Assembly (NCBI GenBank): GCA_964404165.1
Contig: CAYOIZ010000013.1
Location: forward strand, 1 to 64,000
From: DASYLJ01 sp964404165
Lineage (GTDB): Bacteria; Desulfobacterota; Binatia; DP-6
Length of the DNA: 64,000 nt
Reading direction: 5' to 3'
Shown: positions 38,417-46,039 of the stretch, piece after piece
Numbering within the stretch: the first letter of the stretch is position 1
How the letters are laid out: every line of letters begins with the position of its first letter
The notes under the pieces: generated by a model
Databases searched by the model: none
The model's input: the letters and a program-made list of their open reading frames with translations, nothing else
Told to the model about the DNA's origin: nothing
Position numbers and translations under genes: made by a program

Positions 38417-40249
38417 CTACTCGAGGAACCCCGGCAGCGGCGGACCACCGTCGCGCCCGACGGCCGGAATCTCCCGCAACGCATCCACCGCCGCCCCGCT
38501 GCCGTCGTCGACGATCGGCTCCACGTGCCCGTCGGGCACGAAGAGCTGGGGATGATCGAACGGCGCGCGCCGGTCGCGCACGCGTGCGTCGGTGAGCGAC
38601 AGCAAGAACGCCTCCAGCGCCGCCAGCTCGGGGCCCGTGTTGTCGAGGATGTTGAGCCCCGCGATCTCGAGCGTGCCGTCGAGGCTGTGCTGCGGACGGA
38701 CGTCGCCGCCGCGCGAGTAGAACGCGAGCACGTCGATCAGCCGCAGCTGTCCACCGTTGTGGAAGTACGGCGCCGTCAGCGCGACATTGCGGAGCCCGGG
38801 CACCTTCATCGCGCCGTCGACGGCGATCGGCTCGGGCGGCGCCGGATCGAGGCGACGCACGGTGGAGAGCGGCAGTCCCTGGTCGTCGAATCCGCCCACG
38901 CCGGGATCGTCGGTCGTGGGGACGACGGCGATGTTGTTGAAGCCGCGATCGAGCGCCTGGCCCTCGCGGATGCGGGTGGGGCTCTCGCGCACGCGCCGTA
39001 CCGACGCGCCGGTCAGCTCGGCGCCCTCGTGGCAGTTGATGCAGCGACCCCGCGCCTGGCTGCGGAAGACGTCGACACCGGCGATGGCCGCCGGCGAGAT
39101 CGCCGACGCGTCACCGTCCATGAAGCGATCGTAGGGCGAGTCGTCGGCGACGAGCGTCGCCTCGTACGCCTGCACCGCCAATCCGAAGAAGAGCGCGAAG
39201 TTGTACTGCATGAGCGTGTACTCGCGCGTCGCCGGGTCCTGATCGAGGTGGCGCACGACGTCGACGGTGCCGTCCGGATGCAGGCGCAGCCGGCGCCGCG
39301 ACCGCCACCACTCGGGACGGAAGGCACGCGCGATCAGCGTGTCGTAGCGCGTGATGCGCAGACCGGGCCCCGGGTAGCGCGACAGCGCGCCGAGCACCGA
39401 GTCGTCGGGATGGACCTGCTGCTCGGCCAGCGGACGCAGACGGCGCACGCGACGCCCGAGCTCCTGACGACCGCGCAGGAACTTGCCCGACACGTGCCGC
39501 GTGTCGCGGCCCTCGGCCGCCATCTCGACCGCACTGCCCACCGGCATGACCGCCTGCGACGCCAGGCTCGAATCGTCGAAGCGAACCTGTACCGGCAGCG
39601 GCGTGTCGCCGTCGTCGGCACGATAGACACGGGCGGCGGGATCGTCGTCGCCGAGCCCGTTGACGCCGTTGAAGACGTTCTGCGCGCGCCCGTCCCAGAA
39701 CTGGCGATGGTTGAAGACCGCGTTGATCACCGACGGCGCGTTGCGACCGACGACCTGGCGGACGTTGACGCCGCCGGAGCGGAAGCCGTTTGGGTCGGGG
39801 ATGGCGACGAGCCGCTCGCGCGGGCGGCCGCTCCAGCCGTCGAAGCCGAATCGCGTGACGCCCTGCGAGCCGACGACGTCGTTGGTCGACGGCGACAGCG
39901 GAAAGTCGTCGGGCACGAGCTGGTGGTTCGGGCCGAGGTGGGCGGCGAACGTGGTGTCGGGCGTGACGGCGCGCGTGCCGGGGTCGAGCTGGTTCCTCGA
40001 GCGGCTGTCGGCGCCAGCGTGGAAGTGGCAGGTGGCGCAGGCGGTGTGGCCGTCGCTGCCCACCTGCATGTCCCAGAAGAGCGCCTTGCCGAGGACGAGG
40101 AGCGCGTCGCGGTCGCGCACGAAGTCGTCGAGATTGGTCGGGCCGGGCACTGCCACGGTCTTGAGCGACGGCGGCCGCGGCGGATCGTCGGCCGCCGCGG
40201 CGACGCCGGCGACGAGCGTCAGCATCGCCAGCGTTGCGAGCAGCCTCAC
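38417..40249 (-). CDS. MauG/CcpA-like di-haem cytochrome c peroxidase family protein (copy 1)
   Basis: 610 aa. Signal peptide to about residue 19 (VRLLATLAMLTLVAGVAAA). Two haem c sites: CATCH (71-75, in ALFWDMQVGSDG...CATCHFHAG) and CINCH (403-407). TAPYFHNGG near the C-terminus is the CCP/MauG distal block. It is longer than classical CcpA (about 340 aa). Homologous end to end with the gene at 43919-46033. Periplasmic oxidase or peroxidase, possibly modifying a partner protein as MauG and MbnH do (inference). The GTG start has AGGG 7 nt upstream and overlaps a 19-codon ORF. The palindromic site at 40343-40359 lies upstream. Confidence 0.9.
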   Translation of the reverse strand: MRLLATLAMLTLVAGVAAAADDPPRPPSLKTVAVPGPTNLDDFVRDRDALLVLGKALFWDMQVGSDGHTACATCHFHAGADSRSRNQLDPGTRAVTPDTTFAAHLGPNHQLVPDDFPLSPSTNDVVGSQGVTRFGFDGWSGRPRERLVAIPDPNGFRSGGVNVRQVVGRNAPSVINAVFNHRQFWDGRAQNVFNGVNGLGDDDPAARVYRADDGDTPLPVQVRFDDSSLASQAVMPVGSAVEMAAEGRDTRHVSGKFLRGRQELGRRVRRLRPLAEQQVHPDDSVLGALSRYPGPGLRITRYDTLIARAFRPEWWRSRRRLRLHPDGTVDVVRHLDQDPATREYTLMQYNFALFFGLAVQAYEATLVADDSPYDRFMDGDASAISPAAIAGVDVFRSQARGRCINCHEGAELTGASVRRVRESPTRIREGQALDRGFNNIAVVPTTDDPGVGGFDDQGLPLSTVRRLDPAPPEPIAVDGAMKVPGLRNVALTAPYFHNGGQLRLIDVLAFYSRGGDVRPQHSLDGTLEIAGLNILDNTGPELAALEAFLLSLTDARVRDRRAPFDHPQLFVPDGHVEPIVDDGSGAAVDALREIPAVGRDGGPPLPGFLE

Positions 40250-40305
40250 GTCGACGCCCTGGGGTCGGCGGCGGCGTTGCCCGCATTGGTGTCGGTCGTC
40301 GTCAT
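40246..40305 (-). CDS. Possible 19-aa leader ORF
   Basis: ATG at 40305 encodes MTTTDTNAGNAAADPRAST. Its TGA overlaps the GTG of the di-haem gene by 4 nt, the same coupling used between genes elsewhere here. A TAGGGT hexamer (40319-40314) ends 8 bp before the ATG, so the mRNA may start at this codon. It could couple translation into the downstream gene, or be fortuitous. Confidence 0.3.
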   Translation of the reverse strand: MTTTDTNAGNAAADPRAST

Positions 40306-40342
40306 GTGTGGCTACCCTAACGCGGCGCGTGTTCGATGCGGG

Positions 40343-40359
40343 TGCGACACGGTGTCGCA
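40343..40359. promoter_or_regulatory. Palindromic operator, site A
   Basis: TGCGACACGGTGTCGCA: perfect 8-bp arms around one base. Its centre (40351) is 32 bp upstream of the first base of the TAGGGT -10 and 46 bp upstream of the ATG of the leader ORF. Related sites occur at 41580 and 43857 before the partner genes. Poor -35 sequence at this promoter fits an activator site. Confidence 0.7.
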
Positions 40360-40410
40360 TGCCAGGGGTGTCCGGGCGGACTTGGCCCGGACACCCCGAT
40401 CACGCCGGAG

Positions 40411-41493
40411 CTACGGGATCGTCGTTGCGGCGCAGAGCCCCTCGGCCTTGTCGTAGATGCAGTCGATCTGCTTCTTCGTCATCGCGGGCTCGTCGTTCTC
40501 CCAGTCGGCCTTCTTGCAGGTCTTCAGCCCGAGCTTGGTCGAAACGTCGATGGCGTTGCAGAACTCGGCGCGCGAGCAGCCGAGCGCATCTACGTCGGTC
40601 TCGCCGGGAGTGGCCGGGCACTGGTCGTTGGCATCGATGGCGCCATCCCCGTCGGTGTCGACGGTGGCAGCGGCGAGCTCGGACTCGCACGCCGCGAGCC
40701 CGGTATCGGGCGCGGTGGTGACCGTGAGCTGGTACTCGCCCGACACGCCGCCGAGCGCCCCGATGAATACGGTGTACTCACCCTCGTACTCGGCGCTGAG
40801 CTGGTACGTGCGGCTCAGCGTCTGCCCTGCGGAGGTCGCCACGGCGAAATCGATCAGGGTAAGCCCCGCCGCGCCGAGCGGATTGTGCACCGGCGTCGGG
40901 CTGGTCACGAACGTCTGGTGGCGACTGGAGGTCGGCGATGCGTCCCAGCCGCCGTAGATGGCGAACGCGAGCTGCGTCGCGACACCGTCCGAGGGATCGT
41001 CCGTCACGGTGATGGTGAACTTGACCGGTCCACCGGCGAGCAAAGTGTCGACGGGCGAGAAGTGCACGAGGCCGTAGTCGAGCCCGTGGCCCCAGCCCTG
41101 GTTGCCGTTGTCGGGGTCGGACCACGACCGGCCCCCGACCGCGATGACGCGGTCCGTCGGGTAGTCGGGATCGTTGGCCGCGTTATAGGTGTTCACCTGC
41201 TGGAGAAGGCTTCCCGATGGCGGATTCGGCGCGACGCCCGTTTGGATCGTACGGACCTGGGTGGTCGAGTGCATGCCCGCATACCAGGTGAGCGGCAGCC
41301 CACCGACGTAGCCGTCGAGTGGCCCGTTGGTCCACAGCACCGACGGCCCGGTGCTGGGCAGGCCGTCCGCCCCGTTGGTGCTGCCACCGATACCGGCGCC
41401 GTAGCCAGCGATGTTGTAGATGGCGTGCGCGTGGGCCGACGCCGCAGTCGCGATCGCACCCGCGATCACGAGTGCTGCAAATCCGAGCTTCAT
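40411..41493 (-). CDS. Secreted protein with predicted N-terminal His and Cys-rich tail (copy 1)
   Basis: 360 aa. After the signal peptide (cleavage after ASA or AHA) the first mature residue would be His21 or His23 (HAHAIYN). Its main domain shares GYGxGxGG, PLTWYAGMH, QVRTIQTG, QGWGHGLDYGL(V)H, YGGWD and RHQTF with the gene at 42698-43819. The conserved His and Trp residues suggest metal binding. A thrombospondin type 3-like Ca2+ site (DTDGDGAIDANDQCP) and a tail with five conserved Cys follow. AGGAGG lies 6 nt before the ATG. Operator site B lies upstream. I know no named family; not MbnP-like in sequence. Confidence 0.85.
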   Translation of the reverse strand: MKLGFAALVIAGAIATAASAHAHAIYNIAGYGAGIGGSTNGADGLPSTGPSVLWTNGPLDGYVGGLPLTWYAGMHSTTQVRTIQTGVAPNPPSGSLLQQVNTYNAANDPDYPTDRVIAVGGRSWSDPDNGNQGWGHGLDYGLVHFSPVDTLLAGGPVKFTITVTDDPSDGVATQLAFAIYGGWDASPTSSRHQTFVTSPTPVHNPLGAAGLTLIDFAVATSAGQTLSRTYQLSAEYEGEYTVFIGALGGVSGEYQLTVTTAPDTGLAACESELAAATVDTDGDGAIDANDQCPATPGETDVDALGCSRAEFCNAIDVSTKLGLKTCKKADWENDEPAMTKKQIDCIYDKAEGLCAATTIP

Positions 41494-41550
41494 TCTCTTC
41501 CTCCTGGAGCAGGGATGATGGATTTCTGTCCTGCTTCTCGTCGGAGGGAG

Positions 41551-41556
41551 GTCTTA
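41551..41556 (-). promoter_or_regulatory. Candidate -10 for the secreted protein copy 1
   Basis: TAAGAC on the minus strand. Its first base (41556) is 32 bp from the centre of operator B, matching the spacing at the sister promoters. It would give a leader of about 50 nt with a strong SD. Confidence 0.35.
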
Positions 41557-41579
41557 GACGACACAGCAGTCGTCGACCA

Positions 41580-41596
41580 TGCGGTTCGTTGTCGCA
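41580..41596. promoter_or_regulatory. Palindromic operator, site B (diverged)
   Basis: TGCGGTTCGTTGTCGCA agrees with the shared pattern TGCGRCACGRTGTCGCA at 14 of 17 positions; both outer arms are intact. It sits 87 bp before the ATG of the secreted protein at 41493. Confidence 0.5.
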
Positions 41597-41903
41597 CCTG
41601 GGAGGCCGCCACACCTCACCGAAAGACCCGGCGCGGAGCGTGGCGACAGTGGCATGCTCGACGCCGGGGGGCGTCCGTTCCCCCCGGCATCGCTCTATGG
41701 CCACCGCAGCCCCACAACACGGCGCAACAGAGCGCAGGTCGCACGGGCGCGCAACCGGGGTGCGGCGCTACGGCGTCGTCCCGTTCATGGACATGCCACC
41801 ACGAGCAGACTCGAAACGCGTTGCACGTGTGCTTCCCGGGAGCGGGGTTCTCGATCGCGCTCGGTCGAGCCGACCATGCGCTACGAAGTCGCAGGGCATG
41901 CGC
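41597..41903. other. Non-coding gap
   Basis: About 300 bp between operator B and the stop of the mono-haem cytochrome gene. I see no convincing gene, RNA or repeat; open frames here are on the antisense side of flanking genes and lack family features. Confidence 0.5.
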
Positions 41904-42722
41904 TCACGGACAGTCGTCGACGGCGCCGTCGGCGACCCACCGTCGCAGTGCGTCCGACACGTCGGTCGAGAGGGGCGCTTCCCCGAGCGGCATCCGGCCG
42001 CCGCACGACGTATCGACGCACAGGTCGTCGAGCTCCCCCAACGTGCCCTCGACCTTCTGCACGAGCCAGCTCGCGTCCGGCGCCCCGGGCGCGACCAGGA
42101 GGCGGCCCGGAATCTCCGCGCTCGGCACGCCGACGAGATGCACGTACGCGGTCCGGCACCGATGCAGGCCGTCGAGCCCGCCCTCGCCGTCGGTGGCAGC
42201 GTGACAGGTGCCACAGCGCGGGCCGATCGCCGCGGCGTGAATCGCGGCCCACGACGGCGGGAATGTCGTCGACGTGGTCGAGGTCGTGGTGGGCGACGCG
42301 ACGCAGGCGGTGGCACAGCTCGTCGCCGTGTCCATCGCACGGCGGCCCGACGGGTCCGCGACGCAGCGACGCGGTCGCCGGATTCGACAGGCGGGTGCAC
42401 CGCTCGCGCCCTCCGCTTCGCAGCACACCACCGTACCCGGCCGCCCACACGTCGATCGTCGCAGCGACGCCCGGCAGGATCGCCGCAGGCGGTCGTCCTG
42501 CACCACATCGGCGACAGCCAGACGAACACAGCGACGGTATGCCGCGCGGGCGCCCGCACCGTCACCGCGGCACGGGCACGACTGTGCGACCATCGACTGC
42601 ACGGTGTCGGGACACGCCGCGGCGGCGGCACCGCGGGCGACCATCAACGCAAGGAGCAGTGTGACGGCGGCCGCCACGCGACGGCCGCCGTCCGCGTTCA
42701 GGGTGCTGCCGTCGCCGCGCAC
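41904..42722 (-). CDS. Secreted mono-haem cytochrome c-type protein
   Basis: 272 aa from the GTG at 42722 (an alternative GTG at 42677 gives a more compact signal peptide). Hydrophobic signal AAAVTLLLALMVARGAAAA, then a Cys-rich N-terminal domain with many paired Cys (CPCRG, CC), a Thr-rich linker (TTTSTTSTT) and a C-terminal region with one haem c site CGTCH and later Cys in CVDTSCGG and a final DDCP. Resembles planctomycete-type cytochrome domains. It overlaps the end of the upstream secreted-protein gene, so is probably in its operon and may carry electrons for the di-haem enzymes. Confidence 0.75.
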   Translation of the reverse strand: MRGDGSTLNADGGRRVAAAVTLLLALMVARGAAAAACPDTVQSMVAQSCPCRGDGAGARAAYRRCVRLAVADVVQDDRLRRSCRASLRRSTCGRPGTVVCCEAEGASGAPACRIRRPRRCVADPSGRRAMDTATSCATACVASPTTTSTTSTTFPPSWAAIHAAAIGPRCGTCHAATDGEGGLDGLHRCRTAYVHLVGVPSAEIPGRLLVAPGAPDASWLVQKVEGTLGELDDLCVDTSCGGRMPLGEAPLSTDVSDALRRWVADGAVDDCP

Positions 42723-43819
42723 GTATCCGACGACTTCGAGTACGCGCAGTCCGCCTGCTTGCCTTTCATCCCGGGCTCGTCGTTCTTCCAGTCGAGCAGC
42801 TTGCAGAGCTTGCGGTCGGGCTTCTTGGCGATCGTGAGCGTGCCACAGAACTGGGCCTGCGAGCAGCCGCCATCGTCGACGAACACGCCCGCCGGCGTGC
42901 TCGCGCAGCGATCGCGCGCATCTGGCACCTCGTCGCCGTCGGCATCGGCCGTCATCGAGGCGATCGTGCCGTTGGCGGTCGCGAGGTCACCCTGGCACTG
43001 CGCGAGCTCCGCGTTGGTGTCCTCGCCCGCGGGGAAGAGGCCCGCGGTGAGCTGGTACTGGCCCGAGACGCCACCGAGGGCGGCGACGAAGATCGTGTAG
43101 TGCCCGTCGTACGCCGGATCGAGGTCGTAGGAACGGCTGAGCGTGGCGCCCGCGCCCGACGCCACGGCGAAATCGATCAGCGTGAGCCCCGCCGAGCCGA
43201 GCGGATTGTCGACCGGCGACGGATTCGTCGTGAAGGTCTGATGGCGCACCGACGTGGCGCTGGTGTCCCAGCCGCCGTAGATCGCGTAGGCCAGCTGGAC
43301 GGCGACGCCGTCGGACGGGTCGTCCGCGAGCGTGATGGTGAGCTTCAGCGGACCGTCGGCCTGGAGCTCGCCGAGCGGCGAGACGTGGATCAGGCCGTAG
43401 TCGAGGCCGTGTCCCCATCCCTGGTCACCGTTCGACGGATCGGTCCAGGACAGCCCGCCGACGGCGAGCACGCGATCGGTGGGCAGGTCGGGATCGGTAT
43501 CCGTGTTGTAGCTCGCCACCTGCGCGGACAGGCTCCCGGCGGGCGGGTTCACCACTGGGCCGGTCTGGATCGTCCGCACCTGCGTCGCGTTGTGCAGGCC
43601 GCAGTACCACTGCACCGGCAGGGTGCCGACGTACCCCTCCGGTGCGCCGTTCGTCCAACTGGCGCCGGCATCGGCGGGCGAGCCATCGGAGCCCACGCTG
43701 CCGCCGACGCCGGAGCCGTAGCCGGACAGGTTGTAGGTCGCATGCGCATGGGCGTCCGCCGATGCGAGCAGAAGGGACGTCACGACGGACAGTGTCAGAG
43801 CGCCGAGAGATCGTTGCAT
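42698..43819 (-). CDS. Secreted protein with predicted N-terminal His and Cys-rich tail (copy 2)
   Basis: 373 aa. Either plausible cleavage (ADA or AHA) leaves His24 or His26 first (HAHATYN). Shares GYGxGxGG, PVQWYCGLH, QVRTIQTG, QGWGHGLDYGLIH, YGGWD, RHQTF and LTLIDFAVA with the gene at 40411-41493, plus the TSP3-like site (DADGDEVPDARDRC) and five-Cys tail. Transcribed divergently from di-haem copy 2. On the minus strand TTGTCC (43856-43851), 18 bp, TATTCC (43832-43827), then 7 bp to the ATG: a likely leaderless promoter with operator C abutting its -35. Confidence 0.85.
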   Translation of the reverse strand: MQRSLGALTLSVVTSLLLASADAHAHATYNLSGYGSGVGGSVGSDGSPADAGASWTNGAPEGYVGTLPVQWYCGLHNATQVRTIQTGPVVNPPAGSLSAQVASYNTDTDPDLPTDRVLAVGGLSWTDPSNGDQGWGHGLDYGLIHVSPLGELQADGPLKLTITLADDPSDGVAVQLAYAIYGGWDTSATSVRHQTFTTNPSPVDNPLGSAGLTLIDFAVASGAGATLSRSYDLDPAYDGHYTIFVAALGGVSGQYQLTAGLFPAGEDTNAELAQCQGDLATANGTIASMTADADGDEVPDARDRCASTPAGVFVDDGGCSQAQFCGTLTIAKKPDRKLCKLLDWKNDEPGMKGKQADCAYSKSSDTCAATAAP

Positions 43820-43826
43820 GTGCACC

Positions 43827-43856
43827 GGAATATCCAGCGGGCCCGAAGGGGGACAA
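43827..43856 (-). promoter_or_regulatory. Promoter of the secreted protein copy 2
   Basis: TTGTCC (43856-43851), 18-bp spacer, TATTCC (43832-43827), 7 bp to ATG. Operator C begins one base beyond the -35. Confidence 0.5.
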
Positions 43857-43873
43857 TGCGGCACGATGTCGCA
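43857..43873. promoter_or_regulatory. Palindromic operator, site C
   Basis: TGCGGCACGATGTCGCA, 15 of 17 identical to site A, in the divergent gap between secreted copy 2 and di-haem copy 2. Centre 43865 is 33 bp from the -10 and 46 bp from the ATG at 43819, the same geometry as site A. It overlaps a second perfect palindrome GTCGCATGCGAC (43868-43879). Confidence 0.65.
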
Positions 43874-43918
43874 TGCGACGATTTGCTCGGCCTTTCCCGT
43901 CGACGCCCGGCGGCGGGC

Positions 43919-46033
43919 ATGGCAGCCTTGACGGACGTGCGTTCGTCCAAGCATTCGAGACCAGGCAGGACCGGAGCGCTCGTCGCGCTCGCGACGATGC
44001 TCGCCGCCGCGACCGCCGCTGCGCACGGTCTCCCCCCTGGCTCGCTCCAGGATGTCGAAGCGCCAAAGGTGCCCGGCCTGCTGAGCGGCCACGCCCCCAT
44101 CGTTCGCAACCGCGCGAAGGCGATTGCGCTCGGCAAGGCGCTCTTCTGGGACATCCAGGTCGGCAGCGACGGCATGGCCTGCGCGAGCTGCCACTTCCAT
44201 GCCGGCGCCGATGCGCGCGTGAAGAATCAGCTCTCGCCGGGACGGAACGCGAACTCGGTCTTCGCGCCGACCGCCTCGGGCGGCGCCGGTGGGCCGAACT
44301 ACACGCTGCGCCTGGCCGACTTCCCGTTCCATCGTCCGAGCGACCCCGACAGCTTCTCCTCGCCCGTCGCGTTCACCACCAACGACGTCGCCGGCTCCGC
44401 CGGAACGTTCGGCGGAACCTTCGTCGGCGCCGCCGACGATGCATCGCCCGGCGACGCGTGCGCGCCGGAAGACGATCCGCGCTTCGCCGTGCACGGTGTC
44501 CGCACGCGGCGGGTCACGTCGCGCAACGCGCCGTCGGTGATCAACGCCGTCTTCAACCGTCGCAACTTCTGGGACGGTCGCGCCAACAACGTCTTCAACG
44601 GCGTCAACGATCTCGGCGCGCGCGACCCGGACGCACGCGTGTGGATGTGGCGCGGCGGGCGCCTGCGCGCCAAGCCGCTCGCGCTCGCGAACGCATCGCT
44701 GGCGTCGCAGGCGGTGATGCCACCGCTCGACACCGACGAGATGTCCTGCGGTGGACGCACGTTCGCGGACATAGGTCGCAAGCTCCTGCCGCGACGACCG
44801 CTGCAGTTCCAGACCGTCCACGAGGACGACAGCGTCCTGTCGCGTCTGCGCGATCGCAGGCGCCAGGGCCTGCGCACGAGCTACGCCACCCTCGTGCGCA
44901 GCGCCTTCGACCGCCGCTACTGGGGCGCGCCGCGCTCCAAGGGCTCCATGCTCGGCGCTCCCGCGGGCGGCGGCCCGTCGTACACGCAGATGGAGGCGAA
45001 CTTCGCGCTCTTCTTCGGGCTCGCGGTTCAGCTCTACCAGTCGACGCTGGTCTCGGATCAGACGCCGTTCGACGGTGCGCGCGACGCGGAGGGCGTGCCG
45101 ACCGCGTTCGACGAGCAGCAGCGGCGCGGTTTCAAATCGTTCGGCGACCTGCACTGCGACGGGTGTCACACGGGCCCGACGCTGTCGGGCGGCGAGGCCA
45201 CCACCACCGACGTCGATCGCAAGCCGATTCGCTCGGCGTCCGGCGCGCAGGTCCTCGGGATCGTGGACACCGGCTTCCTCAACACCGGCGTCGCCGCGCC
45301 CGAAGACGATCTCGGCGTCGGCGGTACCGACGCCCTCGGCCGCCCGCTGTCCTTCACCGCGCAGTGGCTCGGCCTGCTCCGCGGCGACGCCGAGCCCACC
45401 GCCGACGCCATGGTGGTGCGGAGCTGCCTCATGACGTCGCCGTTCGCCACGGCCTCGTTCGGCCTGCCGGCGTTCCCCGCGGGCGAGCTGATCGCCGATC
45501 CCGACGGCGACCGTGACTGCACCTCGCCCCGTTGGGCGCTGGTGCCGTCCCCCGCCGTGGCCGCGAGCGAGCTGACGAAGCCCGATCAGGGACGGCTCAC
45601 GGCCGGCACCGCCAACGCCTTCAAGGCGCCGTCACTCCGCAACGTCGAGCTCACGGGTCCCTACATGCACAACGGCGGCATGGCGACGCTCGAGGAGGTG
45701 CTCGCGTTCTACGGCCGCGGGGGCAACTTCGCGTCGCACGGCAAAGACACCCAGTTCCTCTTCGGGGTCGGCATCTCCGAGTCCACCCGCGCCGACGTGA
45801 TCGCCTTCCTGCGCTCGCTCACGGACGAGCGGGTGCGCTGGGAGCGTGCGCCGTTCGACCACCCGTCGCTGCCGCTGCCCGACGGCCATCCGGGAGACGA
45901 GAACGCCGTCGTCGGCCGGCCCGGCTCACCGTTGGCCGACACCACGCTCGTCGAGCTGCCGGCCGTCGGCGCCTCCGGACGTGACGACACGCTGGGCCCG
46001 CTGCGTGCATTCGCCGAGGTGGCCCCACGGTGA
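43919..46033 (+). CDS. MauG/CcpA-like di-haem cytochrome c peroxidase family protein (copy 2)
   Basis: 704 aa. N-terminal signal with an extended n-region, ending about TAAAHG. Haem c sites CASCH (88-92, in ALFWDIQVGSDG...CASCHFHAG) and CDGCH (413-417). The shared NAPSVINAVFNRRNFWDGRANNVFNG and TGPYMHNGGM blocks align with the 610-aa copy; the extra length is in insertions around residues 125-180 and 465-540. Periplasmic. Divergent from secreted copy 2 with operator C between them. The ATG at 43919 has only a weak SD; an in-frame ATG at 43856 would place the operator inside the gene and is less likely. Confidence 0.9.
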   Translation: MAALTDVRSSKHSRPGRTGALVALATMLAAATAAAHGLPPGSLQDVEAPKVPGLLSGHAPIVRNRAKAIALGKALFWDIQVGSDGMACASCHFHAGADARVKNQLSPGRNANSVFAPTASGGAGGPNYTLRLADFPFHRPSDPDSFSSPVAFTTNDVAGSAGTFGGTFVGAADDASPGDACAPEDDPRFAVHGVRTRRVTSRNAPSVINAVFNRRNFWDGRANNVFNGVNDLGARDPDARVWMWRGGRLRAKPLALANASLASQAVMPPLDTDEMSCGGRTFADIGRKLLPRRPLQFQTVHEDDSVLSRLRDRRRQGLRTSYATLVRSAFDRRYWGAPRSKGSMLGAPAGGGPSYTQMEANFALFFGLAVQLYQSTLVSDQTPFDGARDAEGVPTAFDEQQRRGFKSFGDLHCDGCHTGPTLSGGEATTTDVDRKPIRSASGAQVLGIVDTGFLNTGVAAPEDDLGVGGTDALGRPLSFTAQWLGLLRGDAEPTADAMVVRSCLMTSPFATASFGLPAFPAGELIADPDGDRDCTSPRWALVPSPAVAASELTKPDQGRLTAGTANAFKAPSLRNVELTGPYMHNGGMATLEEVLAFYGRGGNFASHGKDTQFLFGVGISESTRADVIAFLRSLTDERVRWERAPFDHPSLPLPDGHPGDENAVVGRPGSPLADTTLVELPAVGASGRDDTLGPLRAFAEVAPR

Positions 46034-46039
46034 GTTCGC

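Noticed and set aside
38417..43819. Secreted His-first proteins as MbnP (metallo-mystery pair) members
   Set aside because: The paired layout with a di-haem protein is similar, but I do not see the MbnP four-Cys signature or its N-terminal sequence.
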